DNA of 41,735 nt, taken from positions 1-41,735 of the forward strand of contig JAVDPD010000038.1 of assembly GCA_031296935.1 (NCBI GenBank), given 5' to 3'. The notes beneath the pieces were generated by a model that had not been told where the DNA came from, ran no database searches, and saw only the letters and a program-made list of their open reading frames with translations. Positions 7,547-17,300 of this stretch are shown piece after piece. Made by a program: the position numbers and the translations under genes. Position 1 is the stretch's first letter, and the number at the start of each line of letters is the position of its first letter. Source of the stretch: Cerasicoccus maritimus (lineage in GTDB: Bacteria; Verrucomicrobiota; Verrucomicrobiia; Opitutales; Cerasicoccaceae).

Positions 7547-8707
7547 GTGATCGAAGACCTCTATATCCAAAAGTTTGGCCGCAGCCCGGAAGTGATTGCG
7601 CAGGCCCCCGGCCGCCTTGAATTTATTGGCAACCATACCGACTACAATGGCGGGCCAGTGCTCGGTGTCGCAGTCGACCGTCGTGTGTCCGTTGCGCTTG
7701 CGGCGCGTAGTGACCGCCAAGCTTGCTTCCGCAGCGCCAGCATGGAGGGCGAAGTGTGTGTGGATATCGATTCGTTTGCACCGCTGAGCGGCAATGAGTC
7801 TTGGGCCAATTACCCGCTGGGTGTCCTCAAGGAACTCATTTCGGCTGGTATGCCAATCCCGCATGGCTTTGATATGCTAGTGGACAGCGACTTGCCGGCT
7901 GGCGCCGGCCTGAGTAGCAGCGCTGCCTTCGAACTCGCCAGCGGCTATGGCTATTGCGGACTTTACGAGTTTGAGCTCGATCGCGCTGATATGGCTCGCG
8001 TGGGTCGCCGTGCGGAAAACAACTTTGTCGGCATGCCTTGCGGTATCCTCGACCAAGGCGTTTCAGCATTTGGCGATGTCAACAGCCTCGTTAAAATCGA
8101 TTGCGAAAAGGAACTTTTCAGCCGCCTCACACTTCCGGACGACGTGCACTTCTGGGTGTTTAACACTGCCAAGAAACACTCACTGGTCGACTCGCTTTAC
8201 GGCACGCGCCACCAGGAATGCATGGAGGCCCACCGCCGAATGCAAGCCCCGCTCCCTCAAGCGCAAAACCTTGCCCAAATCTCTACGGCGCAGCTCAGTG
8301 AGCATCAGGACCTCCTTGGTGATGTGCTCTACCGCCGCGCCCTCCACATCTCAGGTGAATGCGAACGCGTGCTGGCCGTGGAATCTGCCTTGGGGAAAGG
8401 CGATATGGCTACGGTTGGCGAACTGCTTTTTGAGTCGCATGAAAGCTCGCGTGTAAATTTTGAAAACAGCATCCCGGAGCTCGATATTCTAGTCGATGCT
8501 CTGAAGGAATCGCAGCACGTTTGGGGCGCCCGGCTGACTGGCGGCGGTTTTGGTGGCGCGGTGATGGCCGTGACTAATGGCCAATTTGGGCAGGCAGACG
8601 CAGAAAAAATTGTGGCCGCGTATCAGGAAAAGTTCGGACAAGCAGCGACCTTCTTCCACACGACTACTGGCCCCGGAGCCAGCCAAGGCCAACTCTCGGC
8701 TACCTGA
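7547..8707 (+). CDS. galK: Galactokinase
   Basis: GHMP-family kinase that phosphorylates galactose at C1 with ATP (Leloir pathway, cytoplasm). PGRLEFIGNHTDYNGG near the N-terminus is the galactokinase signature (family form GRVNLIGEHTDY). LPAGAGLSSSAA is the phosphate-binding GHMP motif 2, and LTGGGFGGAV is motif 3 near the C-terminus. The GTG at 7547 gives about 386 residues, normal for GalK. A TTG at 7496 would add 17 unlikely residues (MWKFCLSIFS...). No convincing Shine-Dalgarno sequence marks either start. No galT or galE is next to it, so the gene is isolated in the chromosome. Confidence 0.9.
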   Translation: MIEDLYIQKFGRSPEVIAQAPGRLEFIGNHTDYNGGPVLGVAVDRRVSVALAARSDRQACFRSASMEGEVCVDIDSFAPLSGNESWANYPLGVLKELISAGMPIPHGFDMLVDSDLPAGAGLSSSAAFELASGYGYCGLYEFELDRADMARVGRRAENNFVGMPCGILDQGVSAFGDVNSLVKIDCEKELFSRLTLPDDVHFWVFNTAKKHSLVDSLYGTRHQECMEAHRRMQAPLPQAQNLAQISTAQLSEHQDLLGDVLYRRALHISGECERVLAVESALGKGDMATVGELLFESHESSRVNFENSIPELDILVDALKESQHVWGARLTGGGFGGAVMAVTNGQFGQADAEKIVAAYQEKFGQAATFFHTTTGPGASQGQLSAT

Positions 8708-8772
8708 TCGGGCACCTAAGGGCTGATTCAGTCGCCGAGGTTCAGATATGGAATTTCGACCTCACAGACTTA

Positions 8773-8933
8773 GAGGGCGTCTAAAAAGTCTGATCGAGTC
8801 GGCGAGATGTATTTGGGAGGCAAAATTTCGGCTTCTGAATCGAGGCGAAACCAGTTTCGTCGAGGTGAAGAAATGAAATTTTGACCACGAAGACGCTCTC
8901 CAACGAAGGTCAATTGACTTTTTAGACGCCCTC
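8773..8933. mobile_element. 161-bp MITE with IS5-type terminal inverted repeats
   Basis: The left end GAGGGCGTCTAAAAAGTC (8773-8790) and the right end (8916-8933) are perfect 18-bp inverted repeats. They are flanked on both sides by TTA (8770-8772 and 8934-8936), a target duplication. The interior has no coding capacity and is itself an imperfect palindrome: CAAAATTTC pairs with GAAATTTTG, and CGAAAC-CA-GTTTCG sits at the centre, so the whole element could fold into one long hairpin. The same 18 bp after the same TTA open the IS element at 41620. It lies between the ends of galK and the histidine kinase gene. Confidence 0.9.
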
Positions 8934-8974
8934 TTAGAGCTGGCCTAATCCCAGGCAATTCAGAAGAGCACGCA

Positions 8975-11326
8975 TTAATGCTTCACTGCATCTCGCCCAA
9001 TTGCGATTTTTCGCAAAATAGAGCGGACATTGCGGGCGATGATAGGCTTGTAAATGAACTCTACGCGCTCACGAGACTGCGGAGTTGAGGCCTTGTTCTG
9101 GGGGTTGTTTTCGAGCAAAGCAATCAAGTTGGCCGAGATGTTGGACTCCCCAGCATTGCCACTGCGAATCAGTTCGAGCATCTCGCTGAGCGTGAAGTCG
9201 TTGAGATCGTCGTCGATCATAACGATGTCGTAGCCGTGATCCTGAAGGTGGCTGATCGCCTCAATACCATCATGATGCATGGCGATTTCATAGCCCATGC
9301 TGCTCATGACCTTGCCCAAAACCTCACCCGTGGCATGGTTGGGGCAGAGCAGTAGGATACTCAGCGGAAATATTTCAGCAAAGCGTCGGTCCTCGATTTC
9401 CTCGTATAGCAGGCCGGTGACCGTCTCACCATCGGCCAGCTCGTTTTCACGGGTCGGTAATGTAAAGTAGAAGGTGGAGCCCTCATTGAGGTTGCTTTCC
9501 GCCCAGATTTTACCGTCCCAAAGCTCAACAATGCGTCGGCAAATCGCCAAACCGAGCCCTGTCCCTCCAAAGCGCCGCGTAGAGCTGGAGTCGAGTTGAG
9601 TGAAAGACTGAAAGAGTTTGCTTTGGTCGCTATCACTTATGCCGATGCCAGTGTCCTTTACAGCAAAAAGAAATTCCCAGCTCCAAGGGTCTGATGCAGG
9701 CAATGGATGTGCAGAAATGGAAATCGTAACGCCACCCATCTGTGTAAATTTAAGCGCATTCGCGGTAAGGTTGAGTAAGACCTGGCGGAGCTCAGTAAGG
9801 TCTGCCATAATATTACGCGGCGTATCTGGCTCAAACTCGATAGCGAAGCTCAGGTTTTTCTCCTTAACTTCCGCCTGTGTTACCTCCTGAATCTCATGGC
9901 AAAGCGCAGTCAGGTCTGTATCTTGGACCTTCAGCTCGATCTCACCAGCCTCAAGCCGACTATAATTAAGCACATTATTAATGAGTTCCAGCAGGTTAAA
10001 GGCGTTGGCTTTGATGATATTGACCAGTTCGACGTCATCCTCGCTTTTAAGCGATTCCATGAGCAGGTCCGCAAAGCCAATGATGGAGTTCATTGGCGTG
10101 CGCACTTCATGGCTCATCACAGCAAGAAATTCATCCTTACTGCGGTTGGCTGCAAAGGCGGATTCGCGGGATTCCTTCAGCTCGTTTTCAATGCGTATCT
10201 GCTCGGTAACGTCATTCACGATGGAGGCGTAGCCCACGACATTGCCTCTCTCATCTAGCAATGAAGAGTTGATCCACTCACAGATGATCTTCTCGCCACT
10301 GCGCGTAAGGTTGGTGTTCTGGCTGCGGTTGCTTCGCTTTTGCTCGCGCATCTCGCAAAACAGGCGATGGGCCTTCTCGACGAACTCCTCCTCGATGAGC
10401 ATAGAAAAAGACTGTCCAATAGCCTCCTTCTGGCTGTAGCCGAAGATCTCCTCTGCCGAGTCGTTCCACGCGCGAATTTGGCATTCGGTGTCCCACTCGA
10501 TAAAAGCCAACGGCATGCGGTCAATAAAGAAGCTTAAACGCTCAAACGCATCGCTGCGTTCAACCTCTACCCTGCGCCGTAAACTGATGTCTCGGCAGCA
10601 GCAAATAACCCCGATAATATCCAGCTGATTATTTTTTTCCAAGCTCATCGAAACCTGAATGGGCAACTGGACCCCATCACCCCGGCGGATCTCAGTCTCA
10701 AACTGATGCCGATCATGGATCAATAGCGGTTCCAGCAAAGAATGCATATTGAAATCTCGTTGTTGAGCCTGCTGGAATATAATGGACAAATTCCGTCCTA
10801 TTGCCTCGGTCTCGGAATAGCCAAATATGACCTCTGCCCGCTGATTCCAGGACTTGATGACGCCATTCAAGTCCGTGCTAATAATAGCCATCGCAACTTG
10901 GTCTAGCATCCGTTGTTGCTGTACAAGATCTCTTTTTTGTTCGAATAGATCGCGCCGAGTCTTAGCCAAGCGCAAGAGCATAGGGACCATTGTCGGCAGC
11001 GCTTCCGTGGAATCTAGGGGCAAAAAGGCATCATAGATTTCGACTGAGGGAAATGGGCTAGAACCTTCCCCAATTCCGAGCACGGACGCATATTTCGCTT
11101 CTTGCGTCAACAAAGCCTGCGTCTTCTTGCTCAACTCGTCCCAAGCTTGAATGACAAAGATCAAGACGCGATCCCCTTGATCAGCAATTGCTTGCAGCAG
11201 AAGGTGCGCATCATCTGAACACTCCACGTAGCGCACTCCCTGAAGTGCCGTTCGGGTAACAAGATTGGAGCAATCGCCGATCAGTAACAGGGTGGCCTTG
11301 GTGTCCAATGATAATTCAGGGGCCAT
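8975..11326 (-). CDS. Hybrid sensor histidine kinase with two PAS domains
   Basis: 783-residue cytoplasmic signalling protein with no membrane segments. In order: an N-terminal receiver-like domain without clear phosphorylation residues (1-120), a helical linker, PAS 1 (about 140-250), PAS 2 (about 262-378), HisKA with phospho-acceptor His406 in SHEVRTPMN, and HATPase with N box LNLTANALKF (518-527), DTGIGI (558-563) and GGTGLGL (587-593). A C-terminal receiver (about 655-775) keeps the Asp705 and Lys760 positions but has LLLCPNH where the Mg-binding acidic pair should be. Phosphorylation of that receiver is therefore doubtful. No response regulator or output gene is adjacent, so its target is unknown. 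The PAS domains suggest a soluble, redox or small-molecule input. Confidence 0.9.
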   Translation of the reverse strand: MAPELSLDTKATLLLIGDCSNLVTRTALQGVRYVECSDDAHLLLQAIADQGDRVLIFVIQAWDELSKKTQALLTQEAKYASVLGIGEGSSPFPSVEIYDAFLPLDSTEALPTMVPMLLRLAKTRRDLFEQKRDLVQQQRMLDQVAMAIISTDLNGVIKSWNQRAEVIFGYSETEAIGRNLSIIFQQAQQRDFNMHSLLEPLLIHDRHQFETEIRRGDGVQLPIQVSMSLEKNNQLDIIGVICCCRDISLRRRVEVERSDAFERLSFFIDRMPLAFIEWDTECQIRAWNDSAEEIFGYSQKEAIGQSFSMLIEEEFVEKAHRLFCEMREQKRSNRSQNTNLTRSGEKIICEWINSSLLDERGNVVGYASIVNDVTEQIRIENELKESRESAFAANRSKDEFLAVMSHEVRTPMNSIIGFADLLMESLKSEDDVELVNIIKANAFNLLELINNVLNYSRLEAGEIELKVQDTDLTALCHEIQEVTQAEVKEKNLSFAIEFEPDTPRNIMADLTELRQVLLNLTANALKFTQMGGVTISISAHPLPASDPWSWEFLFAVKDTGIGISDSDQSKLFQSFTQLDSSSTRRFGGTGLGLAICRRIVELWDGKIWAESNLNEGSTFYFTLPTRENELADGETVTGLLYEEIEDRRFAEIFPLSILLLCPNHATGEVLGKVMSSMGYEIAMHHDGIEAISHLQDHGYDIVMIDDDLNDFTLSEMLELIRSGNAGESNISANLIALLENNPQNKASTPQSRERVEFIYKPIIARNVRSILRKIAIGRDAVKH

Positions 11327-11424
11327 AGATAGGATTTATACACTAGACTGATTTTGTTCTTTGTCCAACCCATTCCTAGTGTCCCTCGTCGCAATATTTA
11401 GACAAATCGGATTTTATTTCAAAG

Positions 11425-11533
11425 TTGGCATAACCGATGCTTTTAGTTTATTCGAAGGCGGCTTCCGCGCATGCGAAGTCACCAATTCTAAAGGGGTCGA
11501 CGTTTCGGGGTTTCCGTCGACCCCTTCTTTTTT
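11425..11533 (+). ncRNA. Possible small RNA ending in a strong terminator
   Basis: TTGGCA (11425-11430) and TTTATT (11447-11452), spaced 16 bp, could be a promoter with a start near 11459. The transcript would be about 75 nt: a first stem CTT(C)CGC-GCAT-GCGAAG, a short single strand, then the terminator at 11491-11533. No convincing protein fits: a 61-codon frame here reads through the terminator stem. Entirely inferred from structure. Confidence 0.3.
11491..11533 (+). terminator. Strong intrinsic terminator without an assigned gene
   Basis: AAGGGGTCGAC (11491-11501) pairs perfectly with GTCGACCCCTT (11516-11526), with a 14-base loop, followed by CTTTTTT. The upstream plus-strand DNA has no recognisable gene; the histidine kinase is transcribed away from it. 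Confidence 0.8.
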
Positions 11534-11620
11534 GCCCCCTGCTTAAAGAGCGGGATAAAAAATGGAAGAATGGATTGACAAGCCTCCCTGAGCACGATGT
11601 CTTCTGCATTTCTTTTTTGG

Positions 11621-11698
11621 CGGGCTGTAGCGCAGTCTGGTTAGCGCACTACACTGGGGGTGTAGGGGTCGGAGGTTCGAATCCTCTCAGCCCGACCA
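11621..11698 (+). tRNA. tRNA-Pro (GGG), CCA encoded
   Basis: The acceptor CGGGCTG (11621-11627) pairs with CAGCCCG (11688-11694), then A and CCA. C1-G72 is typical of bacterial tRNA-Pro. The anticodon loop CTGGGGG on the stem CTACA/TGTAG reads GGG. A TTGACA lies about 40 bp upstream (11575-11580), without a clear -10. Confidence 0.95.
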
Positions 11699-11706
11699 TT
11701 TGATTT

Positions 11707-11737
11707 AGGCCTTGGATTGCTCCGAGGCCTTTATTTT
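11707..11737 (+). terminator. Terminator after tRNA-Pro
   Basis: AGGCCTTGG (11707-11715) pairs with CCGAGGCCT (11722-11730) around a 6-base loop, with one G-T pair, followed by TTATTTT. Confidence 0.75.
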
Positions 11738-11859
11738 GGGGGCTACACCAAAGATTGGGGAGTGGGCCATTTTTAGCCCAAGAGTAACAGTCGGGTGACG
11801 TTTTTTGCGCGACTTCGCGAAGTCTTGACCTATTGGCATGTTTGTTGCCTGTAGGCGGT

Positions 11860-12273
11860 ATGGCACTGAAACTACACCGATCCGAACGGCCCGAGGAGGA
11901 ATTCCAAATGGCTCCGATGATCGATATGGTGTTTCTGCTGCTGGTTTTTTTTATGTGTGTGAGCACACTGGCCCAAGCAGATAAATCCAAGGAGGTGACC
12001 TTGCCCGAATCGCTGGAAAGCGAGGTTGCAGAGGATTTATCGGACCGCGGTGTGGTGACTGTAGATGCCGACGGCCAAGCCTATCTGGGCGAGCGTCCGG
12101 TTTCGACGGAGGAAATTAAGTCCACGCTCCAAGCGTCCTTGCAGCAGAACCCGCGTTTACGCGTGACCGTTCGCGCAGACCAACAAACGGCCTACAAGGA
12201 CATCAAGTCCGTGCTCAAGGTTTGTGCCGAGGCTGGAGCCTACGAAGTTATTTACGCAACCCACCAGCAGTAA
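11860..12273 (+). CDS. ExbD/TolR family protein (first of two)
   Basis: 137-residue inner-membrane protein with one N-terminal helix and a periplasmic domain. APMIDMVFLLLVFFM carries the proton-relay Asp22 of ExbD/TolR. These proteins work with an ExbB/TolQ ring to turn proton flow into force on TonB- or TolA-type partners. The start at 11860 places the short basic cytoplasmic tail directly before the helix; a Met 9 codons upstream would add a non-typical leader. It is followed after 6 bp by a second ExbD gene. No exbB or tonB is beside the pair; the upstream neighbour is tRNA-Pro. Confidence 0.88.
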   Translation: MALKLHRSERPEEEFQMAPMIDMVFLLLVFFMCVSTLAQADKSKEVTLPESLESEVAEDLSDRGVVTVDADGQAYLGERPVSTEEIKSTLQASLQQNPRLRVTVRADQQTAYKDIKSVLKVCAEAGAYEVIYATHQQ

Positions 12274-12279
12274 TTCACG

Positions 12280-12723
12280 ATGGCGCAGCTCAAAAAGAAA
12301 CCGGAGGAAAAGGTGTCGATCCCAATCGCGCCGATGATCGACTGCGTGTTTTTGCTCCTGATTTACTTTATGGTGGCGGCGACGCTCCAAAAGCAGGAGG
12401 CGGACATTTCATTCCAGCTCCCGGGCACTGTGGAGCAAACCGAGCCGTTGGAAATGCCGGATGAGCAGATCATCGAAGTCAGTGACGAAGGGCAGGTGGT
12501 CGTGAATGATTATGCCTACGACTCACCTGAGGCGTCCCGCTTTATGGAGCTCGCGAGTATGCTGTCCCGTTTTAAGCAAGCCAGTGACGCCAATCAGGTA
12601 GAAGCTCTGGTGACGATTGCACCAGCAGATGGCGCTAACCACCAAACTATCGTCAAGGTGATGGATGCGGTTTCGCTGGCGGGCATCAAAGGCGTTAATT
12701 TTTCCTTTGGGGAAGAATTCTAG
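12280..12723 (+). CDS. ExbD/TolR family protein (second of two)
   Basis: 147-residue paralogue of the preceding gene and clearly its operon partner (6-bp gap). IAPMIDCVFLLLIYFMVAAT holds the transmembrane helix with Asp21, followed by the periplasmic domain. In Verrucomicrobiota and Planctomycetota, paired ExbD genes usually follow an exbB, so these two probably heterodimerise or serve different partners with an ExbB encoded elsewhere. The basic cytoplasmic start (AQLKKKPEEK) fits positive-inside topology. Confidence 0.88.
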   Translation: MAQLKKKPEEKVSIPIAPMIDCVFLLLIYFMVAATLQKQEADISFQLPGTVEQTEPLEMPDEQIIEVSDEGQVVVNDYAYDSPEASRFMELASMLSRFKQASDANQVEALVTIAPADGANHQTIVKVMDAVSLAGIKGVNFSFGEEF

Positions 12724-12824
12724 ATCAATTGTTTTTCTGGTTTCAGAGAATTGCTTCTTGTGGAGTGCAAATGTCATTTGTGTGGGGGAATGTGCAGCGG
12801 GGGCATTTTGCTCTATTTTTTTCG

Positions 12825-12834
12825 AACGTACGTT
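12825..12834. promoter_or_regulatory. Candidate TetR-type operator upstream of the efflux operon
   Basis: AACGTACGTT is a perfect 10-bp palindrome within TCGAACGTACGTTTAA, the kind of site bound by TetR-family regulators of efflux pumps. It lies 10 bp upstream of the -35 box. No tetR gene is in the neighbourhood. Confidence 0.4.
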
Positions 12835-12844
12835 TAATGCTCAG

Positions 12845-12872
12845 TTGACAGTCCTCGTGTGAGGAAGATATT
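12845..12872 (+). promoter_or_regulatory. Promoter of the RND efflux operon, with spacer palindrome
   Basis: A consensus -35 TTGACA (12845-12850) and GATATT (12867-12872; four of six matches to TATAAT) are spaced 16 bp apart, ending 29 bp before the adaptor gene. The spacer contains TCCTC-GTGT-GAGGA (12852-12865), a perfect small inverted repeat that could be a repressor site overlapping the promoter. Confidence 0.6.
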
Positions 12873-12901
12873 ACACACATTCAAACTAGGGCTTACTGCG
12901 C

Positions 12902-14293
12902 ATGATTTGTAAATTTAAGAACCACATTGGGCTGACGCCAGCATGTTTCATTGCTGGCTTGAGTCTCATTATTACTGGCTGTGGCCCTGAGCCCATTCAA
13001 CCTAAGGGCCCACCTCCACGCACGGTAACCGCGACTGAGGTTACACAGGGCAGTGCGCCACTGTATTTGGACACTTTGGGGCGTTCTACTGCTTTTGAGG
13101 CGGTCAATATTGTTAGTCAGGTCGACGGTCGGATTGTTGAAACGCCATTTACCCAAGGCTCAGTGGTTAAAGAGGGTGATTTGCTCTTTAAGATTTTCCA
13201 GCCGCCGTACATTGCTGCGGTTGAAGAAGCCGAAGGCCAAGTTGAGCAAGCGCGCGCACAGCTGGCGATTGATAGCCTGAGCCTGGAGCGTAATCGCCCG
13301 TTGGTCCCACAGCAGCTTATTTCTGAGCAGGATTTCCAAACCCTCGAAGCGAACGTGGAATCTGACCGTGGGGCTCTGCGAATGGCGGAAGGCCAACTCT
13401 TGGCGGCTCGGGTCAATCTGGACTACACCGAGATCCGTTCCCCCATCGATGGCATGGCGAGTGTCTATTATGTGGATGCTGGGAACGTGGTCTCTGCGAT
13501 GGATGGCACCACATTGGCTACTGTTCTGCGGATGGACCCGATATACGTGGACTTCATTGCTCCAGTTTCCAAGTTCGACCAGATCCGCAAATACTTTAGG
13601 GAGTCCGGCAACAAGCTGAAGATACGCGCCAGCTACATTTCGGACCCAACTCAGGAACGTTACGGCGAACTGACGATTCTGGGTAACTCGGTGGACACTG
13701 AAACTGGTACGGTTAACCTGCGAGCTACCTTCAAGAACAGCGACCAGTTTTTCTGGCCGAATCAACCCTTAGCCATCCGCGTGATCCTGGAAGAAATGAA
13801 GGATGTGCTCCTTGCTCCAGATCATTGCGTGGGCATTGGTCAAGGGGGGAATTATGTCTTCGTGATCGACGAGGAAAAGAGCACCGTTACCCAAAAGAAC
13901 GTGGTTATCGGGCAGGTTCAGGATGATGGCAATGTTGTCATTGAAAGTGGTGTCAAGGCTGGTGATAAGCTGGTTGGCGAGGGGCTGGACTTTTTGCGCT
14001 CCGGTATGGAGGTGATCGTTACCGACGGTAATCCGCGCGACGTCAAGTTGCCACCGAGTATGATTGAGCCAATCGTCGATATGCTCAAAAAATACAAGAA
14101 AGCGACGCCAGCCCAACTCAAGAAAATGCAGGATAGTCGGCGCCTTCCGGTTGATCTTTTAAAGAAGCTTAAGGAGCACGGTGTGTTGTCCGCTAAGGAA
14201 GAACAGTTTCTGCTGAACCTGGAGACGGGAAGCATCACGGGCGAACCGTCGGATGGCAGCAAGCCATCCGCCACAGGGGAGCAAAGCAAGTAA
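12902..14293 (+). CDS. RND efflux periplasmic adaptor lipoprotein
   Basis: Membrane fusion protein of the AcrA/MdtA type, 463 residues, linking the pump to the outer-membrane channel. The signal peptide ends in a lipobox (IITGC, lipidated Cys27). The halves of the lipoyl domain (QVDGRIVETPFTQGSVVKEGDLLFKI and RSPIDGMASVYYVDAGNVV) flank an alpha-hairpin (about 105-180). Beta-barrel and membrane-proximal domains follow to about residue 380. The last 80 residues, lysine-rich and helical (ML-KKYKKATPAQLKKM...) then Gly/Ser-rich, are not part of the usual adaptor fold and have no obvious role. It is the first gene of an adaptor-pump-channel operon and is preceded by a good promoter. Confidence 0.92.
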   Translation: MICKFKNHIGLTPACFIAGLSLIITGCGPEPIQPKGPPPRTVTATEVTQGSAPLYLDTLGRSTAFEAVNIVSQVDGRIVETPFTQGSVVKEGDLLFKIFQPPYIAAVEEAEGQVEQARAQLAIDSLSLERNRPLVPQQLISEQDFQTLEANVESDRGALRMAEGQLLAARVNLDYTEIRSPIDGMASVYYVDAGNVVSAMDGTTLATVLRMDPIYVDFIAPVSKFDQIRKYFRESGNKLKIRASYISDPTQERYGELTILGNSVDTETGTVNLRATFKNSDQFFWPNQPLAIRVILEEMKDVLLAPDHCVGIGQGGNYVFVIDEEKSTVTQKNVVIGQVQDDGNVVIESGVKAGDKLVGEGLDFLRSGMEVIVTDGNPRDVKLPPSMIEPIVDMLKKYKKATPAQLKKMQDSRRLPVDLLKKLKEHGVLSAKEEQFLLNLETGSITGEPSDGSKPSATGEQSK

Positions 14294-14314
14294 CCGGCCA
14301 CGCTGGAATCCGAC

Positions 14315-17300
14315 ATGGCTGATTCGCAATCCCAAACTGCTCCCGAGGGTGAGAAGCCCGAGGAATTAACCGCGAGCGATCAAAACTCGCTGTCCGCGCC
14401 TTTCATCAAGCGTCCGGTGATGACCTTGCTGCTGGCTTTGTCGGCGGCGTTGTTTGGCATTTGGTCGTACCTTACCTTGCCCGTTAGTGACTTGCCGAAT
14501 GTTGACTACCCGGTCATCCAAGTGCAGGTGAGCTATCCCGGCGCGAGTCCGGAAATTATGGCGGCCAACGTCGCTTCACCTCTGGAGCAACAGTTCCTGC
14601 AAATTCAAGGCATTGAGCTGATCACTTCAAGTAACACGCAGGGGAACTCCAACCTAGTGTTACAGTTTGACTTGAGTAAAAGCATCGACGCGGCGGCGAC
14701 TGATGTCCAGTCCGCCATCACTCGAGCGCAGGGTAACTTGCCGACGGACTTGCCCAGCCCTCCTACTTACACCAAGACGAACCCGAACCAACAGCCTGTT
14801 ATTTATATTGGCTTGGTTTCATCGACGATGACTGAGGGCGATATTTACGACTACGCATTTACGGAAATCGCCCAACGTCTGCAACTGATCAACGGCGTTT
14901 CGACTGTCGATGTTTATGGCTCGAAGCGCTCAGTTGAAATTCAGCTTAACCCAGATGAACTTTATAATCGCGGCCTTACGTTTGATCAAGTAACGCAGGC
15001 GATTCAGCAAGGCACGAATTCTCTGGGAGCAGGCCAGTTTAAAGGCAGTACGACGCAGTATACTATCCAGCCAAATACGCAGCTCGATACACCCGAGGAA
15101 TATAACAACCTGATCATCGCGGTGAAAAACGACCGCCCGATATATTTGAGCGATATTGGCGAGGCAGTTGAAGGATTGCAGATGGAGGACCTCAAGCTCG
15201 ATTATTGGACGAACCCGGTCAACTCTGGCATTGAAGTCCCGCCAAACGCGGCGGGCGTAGTGCTCGCTGTGCAGAAGGCAGACGGGGCGAACGATGTGGA
15301 GATTGCGAATGAGGTCAAAGCCATGTTGCCCGAACTACAGCAGCAGATCCCTCAGTCGATCATCATGAGCATCATCTATGACCGCTCGAAAACGATTGTT
15401 GCTTCGGTAAAGGATGTGGAGGAAACGCTGATTATCGCTTTTGTGTTGGTTTGCGGAACGATCTTCCTCTTCCTTGGCCGGGCGCGTGACACGATTATCC
15501 CGATGGTCGCGCTGCCGATGTCGCTGCTACTCACCTTTGTGGTCATGAAGCTATGCGGCTACACGCTGGACAATCTTTCGCTGATGGCGCTGACCTTGTC
15601 CATCGGCTTCCTGGTAGACGATGCCGTGGTGTTTTTGGAGAACATGGTGCGACGCATGGAGGACTACAAAGAGAATCCAATTGTTGCTACGTTCCGGGGT
15701 GCGAAAGAGATCAGCTTCACCATCATGTCGATGACTTTATCGCTGGCGGCGGTCTTCATCCCGCTGGTCTTCATGGGCGGTTTGATGGGGCGTATCTTCC
15801 GCGAGTTTGGTATCACGATTACGGTGGCGGTCATCATGTCTGGCTTGGTCTCTCTTTCGCTGACGCCTCTGATGTGTGCGCGTATGCTGCGAGCTCACAG
15901 TGAAGAGGACGAGACCTTCATGCAGAAGCTGGCGAACCGAATCGAAGGTGCTTGCCTGGGACTTTATGATCCGTCGCTGAGGTTTTTCCTGAAGCACAAG
16001 TGGATTTCTGCCGTGAGTTGGATTATTTGTATGGTCGGGGTTGGCTATTTCTTGGTTATCGTGCCTAAGACCTTCATTCCGGTCGGAGACAGTGGCTTTA
16101 TTCAGGGGGCGTTCATTGCTGATACTGGTGCTTCAGCACAAGACCTCCAGCGCTACCAGGCGCAGATTAAGCAGGTGATGTCGAAGAATCCCTACGTGGA
16201 TAACTTTGTGACGGTTTCCGGTGTGAGTGGCTTTGCCCAGAGTAACTTCATCCTGACTTTTATCTCGCTCGTTGATGCCAGTGAGCGCCCCGATGCGCCA
16301 ATTGAGATGGTAAACGGACAGCTACAGGCTGCTTTATCGTCCATTCCGGGATTAATTCCGGCAATTCAACCTAATCCTTCTCTGGAAATCTCGACGGGGG
16401 CAACTTCGACAACACTTGGTAATTATGCATATACGCTCTCGGGGCTGGATACTGAGGCAGTCTACAAGGCAGCGGAGCAGTTAGTAGGAGCGATGCACCA
16501 GAGCGGCTATTTTTCCTCGGTGGTCAGCGACCTTTACTTGACTAATCCGCAGGTCGAGGTGGAGCTGTTTCGTCCCTTGGGCAGCGCTTACGGGATCTCG
16601 GCAACGAATTTTGCGACTGTGCTGAAGGACGCCTATTCGCTGAATTACAGTTACCTGATCAAATCCCCCTTCCAGCAGTATCAGGTCATTGTGGAGGCTG
16701 CTCCGGATTGGCGTTCTCAACCAGACAATCTGAATGCGTTGTATTTCCAGTCGGCTTTTAACCAGAGTGAATTATTCACGAGCAATTCGGCGGTCTTTGA
16801 TATTGAGAACAATCTGGTTCCATTTTCTTCAATTGCGACCTTCCGTGAAGATGTTGGTCCTCTGGCAGTGAATCACATCAATAACTTCAGTTCGGTCACC
16901 ATTTATTACAACATCAAGGGCGATGCTGTTGGTCCGGCCAATGATTTTGTGAAACAGAAGGTTGCGGAGCTGGTGACGCCAGAGATTCAAACCAGTTTCC
17001 AGGGGCAAGCATTGATGTTCGAAGAAACGGTTAAGAGCATGCTTATGATGGCCATTGTGGCCGTGTTTGTAATGTATGTAATTCTCGGCATTCTTTACGA
17101 AAGCTGGATCCACCCGATTACCGTGCTGACCGCGTTGCCGGTTGCCGTGGTGGGCGGCTTGGCGACTTTGCTCGTGTTGCAGCAGGAACTCTCGCTTTAC
17201 GCCATGATCGGTATGTTTATGCTGATGGGCATCGTGAAGAAGAATGGTATTATGATGATCGACTTCGCCATCATGCGGCAGGCTGAGGGGCTTTCCCGCG

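Noticed and set aside
8770..8958. 62-codon minus-strand frame inside the MITE
   Set aside because: Lies in the inverted-repeat element; no protein features.
11361..11546. 61-codon plus-strand frame before tRNA-Pro
   Set aside because: It runs through the terminator stem and has no convincing start or family.
11649..11990. Minus-strand frame ending ...LRGFEPPTPTPPV
   Set aside because: Antisense of tRNA-Pro and of the start of the first ExbD gene.
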